Origin: Flavobacteriaceae bacterium NBU2973
GTDB taxonomy: Bacteria > Bacteroidota > Bacteroidia > Flavobacteriales > Flavobacteriaceae
Direction: 5' to 3'
Length of the DNA stretch: 64,000 bases
Assembly (NCBI GenBank): GCA_026162565.1
Contig: JAOEIQ010000002.1
Span: 124,001 to 188,000 of the forward strand
The notes below the pieces were generated by a model. The model had not been told where the DNA came from. It searched no databases and saw only the letters and a program-made list of their open reading frames with translations. Both the position numbers and the translations under genes were made by a program. Of the stretch, positions 53,682 to 62,327 are shown piece after piece; position 1 is the first letter of the stretch; every line of letters begins with the position of its first letter.

Positions 53682-54320
53682 TTATCTTCTACCAAAGATG
53701 CTTCCAAGTAGACCACCAAGACCTCCTTTTTTCTTCGCAGAACCTAATACCATTCCTGCAACATCATCTACAACACTTCCATCTCCATCTGCATCAAGTA
53801 TTGACTCTAAAAAGCTTTGTTCTTTTTTAGCAGAACTGCCTCCTAATAAACCTCCCAATAAACCTCCTAAATCTGAAGCTTGAGATACATTTTGCTGACG
53901 AGATTGTTTACCTAAAACACCCATAAGTATTGGAGCAGCTACTTTCATAATTTGAGCTACAGAACCTAAATCCATACCTGATTTTTGGCTTAATACTTGT
54001 TCAACACCTTGTTGTCTGTTTCCTAATACATGACCTAAAATCTTTCCTCCATCTTGAGTTACCTCTGAGTTTACTCCACCTTTAAATAAATCTCCAAGAT
54101 TATCTAAAATACTGCCGTCGTGTTTGCCTTTTAAAGCTCCTAATAAACCTTCTGCTCCTTGTGGAGTAGAAGCATTTCGTTCCATCGCTTTCATTAAAAC
54201 TGGGAATGCCATAGTTAAAACACTGCTAGTTTTATTGGTATCCTGTCCAGTTGAACCAGCTACACCATTTATAATCGTTTTTCCTAGGTCGCTACCTAAT
54301 AAGTCTAAAATTCCTGACAT
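53682..54320 (-). CDS. DUF937 domain-containing protein
   Basis: This 212-aa soluble protein is Gly/Leu-rich. It has MSGILDLLGSDLGKTIINGVAGSTG, VLTMAFPVLMKAMERNAST and GGKILGHVLGNRQQGVEQVLSQKSG, matching DUF937 helical repeats. The C-terminus has LGGLLGGLLGGSSAKKEQS, a Ca-loop-like DADGDGSVVDDV and a GLGGLLGSIFGRR end. Function unknown; single-gene transcript with its own terminator. Confidence 0.87.
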   Translation of the reverse strand: MSGILDLLGSDLGKTIINGVAGSTGQDTNKTSSVLTMAFPVLMKAMERNASTPQGAEGLLGALKGKHDGSILDNLGDLFKGGVNSEVTQDGGKILGHVLGNRQQGVEQVLSQKSGMDLGSVAQIMKVAAPILMGVLGKQSRQQNVSQASDLGGLLGGLLGGSSAKKEQSFLESILDADGDGSVVDDVAGMVLGSAKKKGGLGGLLGSIFGRR

Positions 54321-54454
54321 AATAATTTGTAATTTTAATTTAGTGTTTAATCAAGATTGTTAAGATAAAAATTATTTTAAGATTAGAAAGAGAATGCCTA
54401 ACAATTTAATTAACAATGGCATAAAGATTGTAATTAGGTTTATATAACTATTGC

Positions 54455-54511
54455 ATGAAACATAAAGTAAACAGTTTTGTCCCTAAAAAGAAACATGCTG
54501 TAGAATTATAA
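54455..54511 (+). CDS. Candidate 18-aa micro-ORF before an orphan terminator
   Basis: ATG 54455 to TAA 54509-54511 encodes MKHKVNSFVPKKKHAVEL, a basic peptide. It directly precedes a strong plus-strand terminator that no other plus-strand gene can explain. Upstream, TTG (54428-54430) and an AT-rich TATATAAC stretch might be a degenerate promoter. Evidence is the clean frame plus the terminator only; the transcript may instead be a non-coding small RNA. Confidence 0.3.
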   Translation: MKHKVNSFVPKKKHAVEL

Positions 54512-54549
54512 ACTACTTTCTTATTAGATGTTAAGGAAGTAGTTTTTTT
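54510..54549 (+). terminator. Strong orphan plus-strand terminator
   Basis: aaactactt pairs with aagtagttt and ctta with taag (loop ttagatgt), giving 13 Watson-Crick pairs and one wobble before seven T residues. On the opposite strand no T run follows, so it is oriented for the plus strand. The minus-strand 166-aa gene ends within its T tract. Confidence 0.75.
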
Positions 54550-55048
54550 AAAACTTTTCTTTAATGATATTGGGTTTCTTTTCTTCAGAATCTCTTTTTT
54601 GTCTTCCTGGAAAAATTAATGATGTACTAGCAAACGAAGTTCCAAAATTTACATTGGCATAATACACTTGACTTATAGCACTTTCTGCTTGCTCTTCTGA
54701 TAGCTCTTTTAAAGGATGCGTAAAAACAGACCATAATATATCATCTGAAATTGCATACTTAACATCAAGAGCTGTATGAAAATTTGCTGATAAGCTTAAT
54801 GTCTTTAATTCATCTGTTAATTTATAACTATCCATTATAGGAGAGATTATACGCATGCGATTATTAGTTGAATCTGTTAAACAGATGAGAAGGGTTTCTT
54901 TGATACTGAATTGCCATCGACCATTAGTACCTTGAACACTATCTGAAACAGAGGTAATAATATTAGCTAATGTTTCATTAGTCATGTTTTGAGAACTGCT
55001 AATTTGAAAGCTAAAAATAATAACAGGTAATAATAGAAACTTTTTCAT
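54548..55048 (-). CDS. Secreted protein of unknown function (166 aa)
   Basis: A signal peptide (MKKFLLLPVIIFSFQISSSQ) precedes a mixed domain with RWQFSIKETLLICLTDSTNN, LSANFHTALDVKYAISDDILWSVFTHPLKEL and QVYYANVNFGTSFAS, and a charged tail. No family recognised. The gene follows yebC on the same strand but a terminator (55094-55131) lies between them. Confidence 0.75.
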   Translation of the reverse strand: MKKFLLLPVIIFSFQISSSQNMTNETLANIITSVSDSVQGTNGRWQFSIKETLLICLTDSTNNRMRIISPIMDSYKLTDELKTLSLSANFHTALDVKYAISDDILWSVFTHPLKELSEEQAESAISQVYYANVNFGTSFASTSLIFPGRQKRDSEEKKPNIIKEKF

Positions 55049-55093
55049 GCTTGTGTATGTTTCTATTTAAGACGCTTATTTATTAGATACATA

Positions 55094-55131
55094 ACAAAAA
55101 AGGCTCAAAAAATATATTTTTGAACCTTTAA
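55094..55131 (-). terminator. Terminator after the YebC gene
   Basis: On the minus strand aaggttcaaaaa and tttttgagcctt enclose a short AT loop and are followed by a T run. Confidence 0.82.
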
Positions 55132-55154
55132 GGTATTTTGAAAACTGATACTAT

Positions 55155-55901
55155 TTATTCTGTAGCTTCTTCCATTGTGTGATACACATTCTGGACATCG
55201 TCATCTTCTTCAAGCTTTTCTAGTAGTTTTTCCACGTCAGCAGTTTGTTCTGTAGTAAGCGTTTTTGTAACTTGAGGAATACGCTCAAAACCGGAACTTA
55301 ATATTTCAATCTTGTTGTCCTCTAAATAACTTTGAATTTTACCAAAACTCTCGAAAGGTGCATAAATCATTACGCTATTGACTTCATTCCCATCGGCATC
55401 TTCATCGGTGTCCTCAAAAATTTCTTCTACTCCAAAATCAATTAATTCCAATTCCAATTCTTCTAAATCTAAACCTTCACCTATAATTTTAAAATTACAT
55501 GTATGATCAAACATAAAAACAACAGAACCAGAAGTACCTAAACTACCATCACATTTGTTAAAGTAACTACGAACATTGGCAACAGTTCGTGTATTATTGT
55601 CTGTAGCAGTTTCAACAAGAATTGCAATTCCATGTGGTGCATAACCTTCAAAAATTACTTCTTTATAATCACCTTGATTCTTATCACTAGCACGTTTTAT
55701 AGCTCGCTCAATATTATCTTTCGGCATATTCACCGACTTTGCATTTTGAATGACTGCTCGTAAACGCGAATTGCTGTCTGGATCAGGACCACCTTCTTTT
55801 ACAGCCATGACAATATCTTTACCAATACGCGTAAAGGCTTTACTCATTGCTGACCAACGTTTCATTTTACGTGCTTTACGAAATTCAAAAGCTCTTCCCA
55901 T
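55155..55901 (-). CDS. YebC/PmpR family protein
   Basis: This 248-aa protein starts MGRAFEFRKARKMKRWSAMS. It has AFTRIGKDIVMAVKEGGPDP, NSRLRAVIQNAKSVNMPKDN, YKEVIFEGYAPHGIAILVE and NTRTVANVRSYFNKCDGSLG, all canonical. Members have been described as DNA-binding regulators and as factors relieving ribosome stalling at proline runs. It is the last gene of a gcvT-epimerase-PCD-yebC run on the minus strand. Confidence 0.95.
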   Translation of the reverse strand: MGRAFEFRKARKMKRWSAMSKAFTRIGKDIVMAVKEGGPDPDSNSRLRAVIQNAKSVNMPKDNIERAIKRASDKNQGDYKEVIFEGYAPHGIAILVETATDNNTRTVANVRSYFNKCDGSLGTSGSVVFMFDHTCNFKIIGEGLDLEELELELIDFGVEEIFEDTDEDADGNEVNSVMIYAPFESFGKIQSYLEDNKIEILSSGFERIPQVTKTLTTEQTADVEKLLEKLEEDDDVQNVYHTMEEATE

Positions 55902-55965
55902 TTTATAATTTTAAGTTTTAATAATTTATGATGAACGCAAATTTAAAAAAATATAGTTATTAGAA

Positions 55966-56256
55966 TTAGTCTTCCGGCTCAACTATATATTCGATAGCTT
56001 CTGCCAGTTTAAAATCTTTAATAGTAACACCTCCAGCATCGTGAGTAGACAGTGATATGGTTAAAACATTATACACATTTTTCCATTCTGGATGGTGATT
56101 TAAAGCTTCACACTCAAAAGCAATTCGGCTCATAGCACTGAAACAATCTTTAAAATTTTCGAATTCAAACTCCGCATGAATAGCATTGTCATAATATTCC
56201 CAATCTGGTAATCGTAAGAGTCTTTTTTCTATATCTTGTTCAGATAATTTTTCCAT
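55966..56256 (-). CDS. phhB: 4a-hydroxytetrahydrobiopterin (pterin-4a-carbinolamine) dehydratase
   Basis: This 96-aa enzyme dehydrates pterin-4a-carbinolamine formed by aromatic amino acid hydroxylases. The active-site signature EALNHHPEWKNVYNVLTISL and STHDAGGVTIKDF are intact. The length fits the family. It lies 23 bases after the epimerase gene. No hydroxylase is nearby in the window. Confidence 0.93.
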   Translation of the reverse strand: MEKLSEQDIEKRLLRLPDWEYYDNAIHAEFEFENFKDCFSAMSRIAFECEALNHHPEWKNVYNVLTISLSTHDAGGVTIKDFKLAEAIEYIVEPED

Positions 56257-56279
56257 AATTACAATACAATTAATGAACC

Positions 56280-57110
56280 CTACAAAATACTACTTTTAAG
56301 GACATCTTTACTTTTAATTTGTAAATTTTTTGGTAATACATTATGCTTTGCCAAAACTGCTAAATAACGATCATCATTAGTCGTGTAGACTTGTTTGTAG
56401 ATTGGTTTGTAATTACCTAGCGATTCTACTATTTCTTTTATAAAATCATCATGATGTACTAAATCTGAACTTCCTAGATGAAAAATACCCGTTTTATTTC
56501 TGTTAATGATATAGTGAATTTGTTGTGCTAATTTATCTTCTGTTGTTACATTTATAATCAAGTTTGGAAACACTTCAATAGCAGTTTTTTCTTTTAAAGC
56601 CTGTTTTATATCTAGAACTCTTGGAGAATTAGTTCCCATAACCATTGGGATTCTTAAAATAGCCCATTTAGCTTTAGGTAAACGCATGATAGCATTTTCT
56701 ATTTTAATTTTAAAGTGTCCATAAATACTATTGCTAAACGTTGTATCGTTTTCATAACTTGGATACTTACTGTAAGCATCAAAAACATTTGAAGATGATA
56801 AAAATAGAAGCTTACATGTATTTTCTTTTACATACTCTATGATATGTTGATGTGCTAGAATTTGCGCATTAAAATTCCCACGAAGTGTAGAAATAATTAT
56901 AGAAGGTTTTATTGCATCGATAATTTCATAAATATCATCTTCGTCTATATTATATTGAAAGAAATGCTGATTGTTTTCAAACTCTTTGTTTGATACGTTA
57001 TAAGTGCCAAAAGTGTTGAAGTAGCCGTACAATTCTTTATACAGCGCTTTACCTATAAAGCCACTTGCTCCAATAATGAGTATTTTATGTTTGCTGTAGT
57101 TCTTCTTCAT
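56280..57110 (-). CDS. NAD(P)-dependent sugar epimerase/reductase (RmlD/SDR-extended type)
   Basis: This 276-aa protein has the N-terminal Rossmann motif ILIIGASGFIGKALYKEL. LLFLSSSNVFDAYSKYPSYE includes the conserved Ser-rich strand, and YGHFKIKIENAI holds the YxxxK pair. ILRIPMVMGTNSPRV follows, as in dTDP-4-dehydrorhamnose reductase-like proteins. Substrate unknown. It is 25 bases after gcvT and 23 before the pterin dehydratase gene. Confidence 0.85.
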   Translation of the reverse strand: MKKNYSKHKILIIGASGFIGKALYKELYGYFNTFGTYNVSNKEFENNQHFFQYNIDEDDIYEIIDAIKPSIIISTLRGNFNAQILAHQHIIEYVKENTCKLLFLSSSNVFDAYSKYPSYENDTTFSNSIYGHFKIKIENAIMRLPKAKWAILRIPMVMGTNSPRVLDIKQALKEKTAIEVFPNLIINVTTEDKLAQQIHYIINRNKTGIFHLGSSDLVHHDDFIKEIVESLGNYKPIYKQVYTTNDDRYLAVLAKHNVLPKNLQIKSKDVLKSSIL

Positions 57111-57135
57111 TAATCAATCTGCAATAAAGCACATG

Positions 57136-58206
57136 TTACTCTTTATAAAACGGTAATTTTACTACAGTAGCAGGTATGGCATTTTTTCGTATTTGAATAT
57201 TTATTTTACTACCAACTTCACTGAATATTTTTGGTACATAACCTAAACCTATTCCTTTTTGTAGCATCGGAGACATGGTTCCAGATGTAACATTGCCAAT
57301 TATATTACCATTGTTATCAACAATATCATATCCTTGACGTGGAATACCACGATCATCTAATTCAAAAGCAACTAATTTTCGCTCTGGAGTACGTCGCTTT
57401 TCATCTTCTAAAGCTTCAGAATTTGTAAACGATTTATTGAATTTACAGACCCAACCTAAACCAGCTTCAATAGGAGATGTAGTATCATCTATATCATTTC
57501 CATAAAGACAATAACCCATTTCAAGACGTAGCGTATCACGAGCTGCTAAACCAATAGGTTTTGCTCCAGCTTCTATAACTTTATCCCAAATTTGTTTTAC
57601 CTCTGAATTCTTGCAATAAATTTCAAACCCACCACTTCCAGTATATCCAGTAGCAGAAATAATTACATTTTCGATTCCAGCAAAATCTCCAACTTCAAAA
57701 TTGTAAAATTTTATAGCTGATAAGTCATGAGATGTTAAAGGTTGCATTGCTTCAACTGCTTTTGGTCCCTGAATAGCAAGTAGAGAGTAATCTTCAGATA
57801 AATCACGCATCTCAGCACCAACATCGTTTTTAGAACTAATCCAATTCCAATCCTTTTCAATATTACTAGCGTTTACAACAAGCAAATACGTTTCGTCTTT
57901 AACTTTATAAATAATTAAATCATCTACAATTCCGCCATCATCATTTGGCAAACAACTATATTGAGCCTTGCCAACAGTTAATTTTGCAGCATCATTACTA
58001 CTCACTTTTTGTATTAAGTCTAAAGCATTTGGTCCTTCTATTAAAAATTCGCCCATATGACTTACATCAAAAACACCAACATTATTTCTAACAGTTTCGT
58101 GTTCTATGTTTACACCTTCATATTGTACAGGCATGTTATATCCTGCAAAGGGCACCATTTTTGCACCAAGTGCTTCGTGAGTTGCTGTTAAAGCTGTATG
58201 TTTCAT
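57136..58206 (-). CDS. gcvT: Glycine cleavage system aminomethyltransferase (T protein)
   Basis: This 356-aa enzyme moves the methylene group of the aminomethyl-lipoyl H protein to tetrahydrofolate, releasing ammonia. [46 protein letters not shown]-like entry, LQ-type QCSCLPND equivalent ([20 protein letters not shown]), [15 protein letters not shown] and [12 protein letters not shown] are canonical. (The first motif is quoted in two overlapping parts.) Cytoplasmic; gcvP and gcvH are not in the window. First gene of a four-gene minus-strand run. Confidence 0.95.
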   Translation of the reverse strand: MKHTALTATHEALGAKMVPFAGYNMPVQYEGVNIEHETVRNNVGVFDVSHMGEFLIEGPNALDLIQKVSSNDAAKLTVGKAQYSCLPNDDGGIVDDLIIYKVKDETYLLVVNASNIEKDWNWISSKNDVGAEMRDLSEDYSLLAIQGPKAVEAMQPLTSHDLSAIKFYNFEVGDFAGIENVIISATGYTGSGGFEIYCKNSEVKQIWDKVIEAGAKPIGLAARDTLRLEMGYCLYGNDIDDTTSPIEAGLGWVCKFNKSFTNSEALEDEKRRTPERKLVAFELDDRGIPRQGYDIVDNNGNIIGNVTSGTMSPMLQKGIGLGYVPKIFSEVGSKINIQIRKNAIPATVVKLPFYKE

Positions 58207-58335
58207 GCTGAAATAATTAATTTTATGATGAGCAAATCTACATAATTTTGCATCAAATTGTTTATAAAAGTTCTGTTAAAAATTGAAAATAGCTTTCATT
58301 ATTTATGTAATTTGAAACCCTAATTTATTATTATT

Positions 58336-59814
58336 ATGAAAATCCATTTGCCATTATTTTTCTCCTTGCTATTTGTTATTGCAATCAATGCTCAAGAACA
58401 CTTACCTACTGATTATTTATCTAAAGAATTTCATAAAGATAGGAGAGAAGTATTACGCAGTAAAATGCCAAAAAATAGTGTAGCCATATTTTTTGCAAAC
58501 CCAGTTCGAAATCGTGCAAATGATGTTGAGTATGTCTATCATCAAGATCCTGATTTTTATTATTTAACCGGTTATAAAGAGCCTCATTCTGTTTTGGTAA
58601 TTTTTTCTGAAAATTATACTGATGTCAATGGCAATACTTATAATGAAAAATTATTTGTTCAAGAAAAAAATGCTCTTTGGGAAATGTGGACAGGAAAAAG
58701 ACTAGGAACAGATGGTGCTAAAGATAAACTTGGTTTTTTAGTAACAGACAATGGTAAAGAGTTTTTGAAAAATGGAATTGATTTTATGAGTTTTGAAAAG
58801 GTGCTATTCAAAGACTTTTTTGATGATTATAGAGATAACAAAAGAAATTCTGCTGATTTATATAGTTTAATTCAATCGTTTAAGAATCAAGTGGGCTATA
58901 ATCTTGTTGCTAATGTTGAATCTGATGATATGCAAAAAGAATTAAAGCAAGAAGGGAGTTTACAACAACGCGCAAATATGGATACAAAAAGTATTTTAAC
59001 GATGATGGCAGAAATGCGCCAAATTAAAACTCCAGATGAAATGAAGCTTTTAACAAAAGCTATTAAAATTTCTGCTCAAGGACAAATTGAGGTTATGAAA
59101 GCTATGAAGCCTAATATGAGTGAAACAGAAATTCAAGGTATTCATGAGTATGTTTATAAAAAATATGGCAGTGAATATGAAGGCTATCCGAGTATTGTAG
59201 GAGCTGGCAGTAATGGATGTGTATTACATTATATTGAGAATAGTAAAACCACAGTAGAAGGTGATTTAGTGTTGATGGATCTAGGAGCAGAATATCATGG
59301 TTATACAGCAGATGTGACAAGAACAATACCTTCTAACGGAAAATTTACACCTGAACAAAAAGCAATCTATGATATTGTTTATGAATCACAAGAAGCCGGA
59401 ATAAATGCTTGTTTGGTAGGAGAGGGTTTTTGGGTTCCTAATCAAAAAGCTAGAGAAATTATTAACAAAGGATTGGCAAAATTAGGTATTATAAAATCTG
59501 AAGACGAAAAGCATAACTATTTACCTCATGGCACATCTCATCATATTGGATTAGATGTTCATGATCCTGGAACTTACAGAGAGTTTGAAGCTAATATGGT
59601 TATTACTGTAGAACCAGGTATTTATATTCCAGAGGGTAGCCCTTGTGATGAAAAATGGTGGGGAATTGCAGTACGAATTGAAGATGATATTTTAATCACA
59701 GATAATGGTCCTATTAATTTATCTGCTGATGCACCTAGAACGTCTGAAGCAATTGAGGCTATGATGAAGTTACCGAGTCCATTAGATAGTTTTAAGTTAC
59801 CTAAAATTGATTAG
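58336..59814 (+). CDS. Exported aminopeptidase P (M24B)
   Basis: This 492-aa protein has a signal peptide (MKIHLPLFFSLLFVIAINAQ). An N-terminal creatinase-like domain with FYYLTGYKEPHSVLVIF is followed by the pita-bread catalytic domain. Dimetal ligands appear in LMDLGAEYHGYTADVTRT, LPHGTSHHIGLDVHDPG, ITVEPGIYIPEG and VRIEDDILIT. It removes N-terminal residues preceding proline, here probably in the periplasm. Single gene, ending one base before the convergent DUF1853 stop. Confidence 0.94.
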   Translation: MKIHLPLFFSLLFVIAINAQEHLPTDYLSKEFHKDRREVLRSKMPKNSVAIFFANPVRNRANDVEYVYHQDPDFYYLTGYKEPHSVLVIFSENYTDVNGNTYNEKLFVQEKNALWEMWTGKRLGTDGAKDKLGFLVTDNGKEFLKNGIDFMSFEKVLFKDFFDDYRDNKRNSADLYSLIQSFKNQVGYNLVANVESDDMQKELKQEGSLQQRANMDTKSILTMMAEMRQIKTPDEMKLLTKAIKISAQGQIEVMKAMKPNMSETEIQGIHEYVYKKYGSEYEGYPSIVGAGSNGCVLHYIENSKTTVEGDLVLMDLGAEYHGYTADVTRTIPSNGKFTPEQKAIYDIVYESQEAGINACLVGEGFWVPNQKAREIINKGLAKLGIIKSEDEKHNYLPHGTSHHIGLDVHDPGTYREFEANMVITVEPGIYIPEGSPCDEKWWGIAVRIEDDILITDNGPINLSADAPRTSEAIEAMMKLPSPLDSFKLPKID

Positions 59815-60624
59815 TTACCACCAAACCACAAAACATTTTAATAGTTCACCATTTGGTTTTTTAATCCAAATCATCGGAGAAGTTTTATTGTTTAAAATAG
59901 GATAGAGATGCTCAATAAAATCTTTATAACTTTTCCAATCTACATTGGTATGCACTTCTAATAACCAATCTATTTTTTTAAGTACATAAAACTTACAATC
60001 CTTAAAGTCATTAAGTTGTTCTTTGTTAAGGTAAAAGCCTATAACACATTCTTTATTTATTTGATTATAGTTTATTTCCGTTTTATTATATGGTATAAAT
60101 AACTGTGCTTTAAAACAGACTTTTTGTTCAATAGATTGAGGTTTAATATTTAGTTCATCTAATAAAGGTTTTGTATGCTTGTTATATAGTAACGGAAGCT
60201 GTTTATTATCTAGTTTATCTAATTTTTGTTTTAGGCTATCTTTCCTATTTGGGCCTATCCAATAATCAATTTCGTAATCACCAACCGTTTCATCATATAA
60301 ATAAAACTTGTAGATAATTTCTAAATGAATCGGCTTTTTATCTTTGAGAAATAAGCAATCTAATTCGCCTATCGTTAATGTATCATTTTGAACTTGATAA
60401 TTTTCAACTAATAATTCTATTGTAGGATCTTGTTCTAATTGAAAACAAATAAACCGTTCAACTAGTTTGCCAAGTCTCAAACTTTTTTGAGGATTAATTT
60501 TTAGTTTATAAATGCATGTGTCTAATTCATATTGACTCAAGCCAATAACAGTATTCCCATGCCATAGACTAGGAGTACAGATGATACCTCTGTAATGCTT
60601 TTCAAAATCACTTTGATCGATCAT
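59815..60624 (-). CDS. DUF1853 family protein (PD-(D/E)XK-like)
   Basis: This 269-aa protein has IGELDCLFLKDKKPIHLEIIYKFYL, in which the Asp and the E-x-Y-K pattern resemble a PD-(D/E)XK nuclease core. YWIGPNRKDSLKQKLDKLDNKQLPLL and a C-terminal MIWIKKPNGELLKCFVVWW also fit DUF1853. The biochemical function of the family is unknown to me. Cytoplasmic; its stop abuts the aminopeptidase P stop without spacer. Confidence 0.82.
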   Translation of the reverse strand: MIDQSDFEKHYRGIICTPSLWHGNTVIGLSQYELDTCIYKLKINPQKSLRLGKLVERFICFQLEQDPTIELLVENYQVQNDTLTIGELDCLFLKDKKPIHLEIIYKFYLYDETVGDYEIDYWIGPNRKDSLKQKLDKLDNKQLPLLYNKHTKPLLDELNIKPQSIEQKVCFKAQLFIPYNKTEINYNQINKECVIGFYLNKEQLNDFKDCKFYVLKKIDWLLEVHTNVDWKSYKDFIEHLYPILNNKTSPMIWIKKPNGELLKCFVVWW

Positions 60625-60712
60625 AAAAATTATTTATACATATTGTAAAAAAAATAAATAAAAATATATGAAATAAATTATTCAACTTTGTAAAAATAAA
60701 TACAACAATATT

Positions 60713-62227
60713 ATGGAAATAAGTTTTTTACAAGATAGTTCATTACAAACAATCACAAATAAAAAGGTTAAGGTTGCGGTTGCAAAAGGAGATGGTATTG
60801 GTCCAGAAATTATGGACGCAACTTTAAGAATATTAGAAGCAGCTGGAGCGAATATCGAACCAGAATTTATTGAAATAGGAGAGCAAGTTTATTTGTCTGG
60901 TAATACTTCTGGAATTAAAGCAGAAGCTTGGGAAATTATTGATAGAAATAAAGTAATACTCAAAGCTCCAATTACAACTCCACAGGGTAAAGGTTATAAA
61001 AGTTTGAACGTTACTTTAAGAAAGTCACTAGGAATGTACGCAAATGTTAGACCAGTTAATGCTCTACATCCTTATGTACAAACTAATTTTCCTAATATGG
61101 ATGTTGTTGTAGTAAGGGAGAATGAAGAAGACTTATATGCTGGTATTGAACATCAACAAACACAAGATGTTATACAATGTCTTAAGTTAATAACTCGACC
61201 AGGTTGTGAAAGAATCATTCGTTATGCATTTGAATATGCAAAAGCTTATGGAAGAAAGAAAGTAACCTGTATGGTTAAGGATAATATTATGAAATTAACT
61301 GACGGTTTATTTCATAAAATATTTGTTGAAATTGCAGCTGAATATCCTGAAATAGTTAACAATACTCAAATCATTGACATTGGTGCAGCTAGATTATCTG
61401 CCAACCCAATTGATTATGATGTTATAGTTACTTCAAACTTGTATGGAGATATTATTTCTGATATAGTAGCTGAAATAGCTGGGTCTGTTGGAATGGCTGG
61501 ATCTGCAAATATTGGTGCTAACGTGTCGATGTTTGAGGCTATCCATGGATCTGCGCCAGATATTGCTGGGCAGAAAATCGCTAATCCTTCTGGTTTAATT
61601 AATGCTGCGATAAGTATGTTAGCTCACATAGGTCAAACTGATACTGCTGATAAAATAAAAAATGCTTGGTTAAGAGCTATAGAAGATGGTTACCATACAG
61701 CAGATATTTATAAAGAAGGTGTTAGTGTTAAAAAAACTTCTACATCAGAATTTGCAGATGCAGTAATTGATAGATTGGGTTTATCGCCAGAAACATTAAA
61801 ATCAAGTAATTTATCAAAAGGTGGCGGACAAATTAGAATTCCAGAATACATTCGTAGAGATGAGCATAAAGAATTAGTTGGAGTAGATGTTTTTATAGAC
61901 TGGAAAGGATCTAGTCCTGAAGAAATAGGCAATGCATTAAATAGAGTTAACGCATTTAATTTAAAGCTTAAAATGATTACTAATAGAGGTGTAAAAGTTT
62001 TTCCTAACGGTTTAAAAGAAACGTATTGCACAGACCATTGGAGATGTCGTTTTGTATCTATTGATGCAGAAATAGAAATTGGAAAGCCAGTTTATAAAGT
62101 TATAGAGTATGAACAAGTTGTTGAATTATTATCAAAGTTATACCATTCTGGATTTGATGTAATTAAAACTGAAAATTTATATGAATTTAACGGCAAGAGG
62201 GCTTTCTCTTTAGGACAAGGTGAATAA
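60713..62227 (+). CDS. icd: NADP-type isocitrate dehydrogenase with C-terminal extension (Thermus type)
   Basis: This 504-aa enzyme oxidises isocitrate to 2-oxoglutarate in the TCA cycle. VAVAKGDGIGPEIMDATL, SLNVTLRKSLGMYANVRPV, VVVRENEEDLYAGIEH, VTSNLYGDIISD and AIHGSAPDIAGQKIANPSG are canonical for the beta-decarboxylating dehydrogenases. After about residue 350 an extra domain of about 150 aa (EYIRRDEHKELVGVDVFIDW, TYCTDHWRCRF) matches the long form known from Thermus and Rickettsia. Cytoplasmic. Confidence 0.92.
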   Translation: MEISFLQDSSLQTITNKKVKVAVAKGDGIGPEIMDATLRILEAAGANIEPEFIEIGEQVYLSGNTSGIKAEAWEIIDRNKVILKAPITTPQGKGYKSLNVTLRKSLGMYANVRPVNALHPYVQTNFPNMDVVVVRENEEDLYAGIEHQQTQDVIQCLKLITRPGCERIIRYAFEYAKAYGRKKVTCMVKDNIMKLTDGLFHKIFVEIAAEYPEIVNNTQIIDIGAARLSANPIDYDVIVTSNLYGDIISDIVAEIAGSVGMAGSANIGANVSMFEAIHGSAPDIAGQKIANPSGLINAAISMLAHIGQTDTADKIKNAWLRAIEDGYHTADIYKEGVSVKKTSTSEFADAVIDRLGLSPETLKSSNLSKGGGQIRIPEYIRRDEHKELVGVDVFIDWKGSSPEEIGNALNRVNAFNLKLKMITNRGVKVFPNGLKETYCTDHWRCRFVSIDAEIEIGKPVYKVIEYEQVVELLSKLYHSGFDVIKTENLYEFNGKRAFSLGQGE

Positions 62228-62286
62228 AAATATTATTTGGTTGGTTGATAGTAGAATTGATTAATAGCACTTTGAAATTCTATTTT

Positions 62287-62327
62287 AAAAAACACCTATA
62301 ATTAGTTAATTATGGGTGTTTTTATTT
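62287..62327. terminator. Convergent terminator overlapping the end of thrC
   Basis: aaaacacc and ggtgtttt arms enclose an AT-rich loop with T runs on both strands. The last codons of thrC (minus) lie within the right arm. Confidence 0.75.

Noticed and set aside
58990-59330. 71-codon antisense frame within aminopeptidase P
   Set aside because: It overlaps the conserved catalytic domain and has only His/Tyr/Leu-rich antisense composition.
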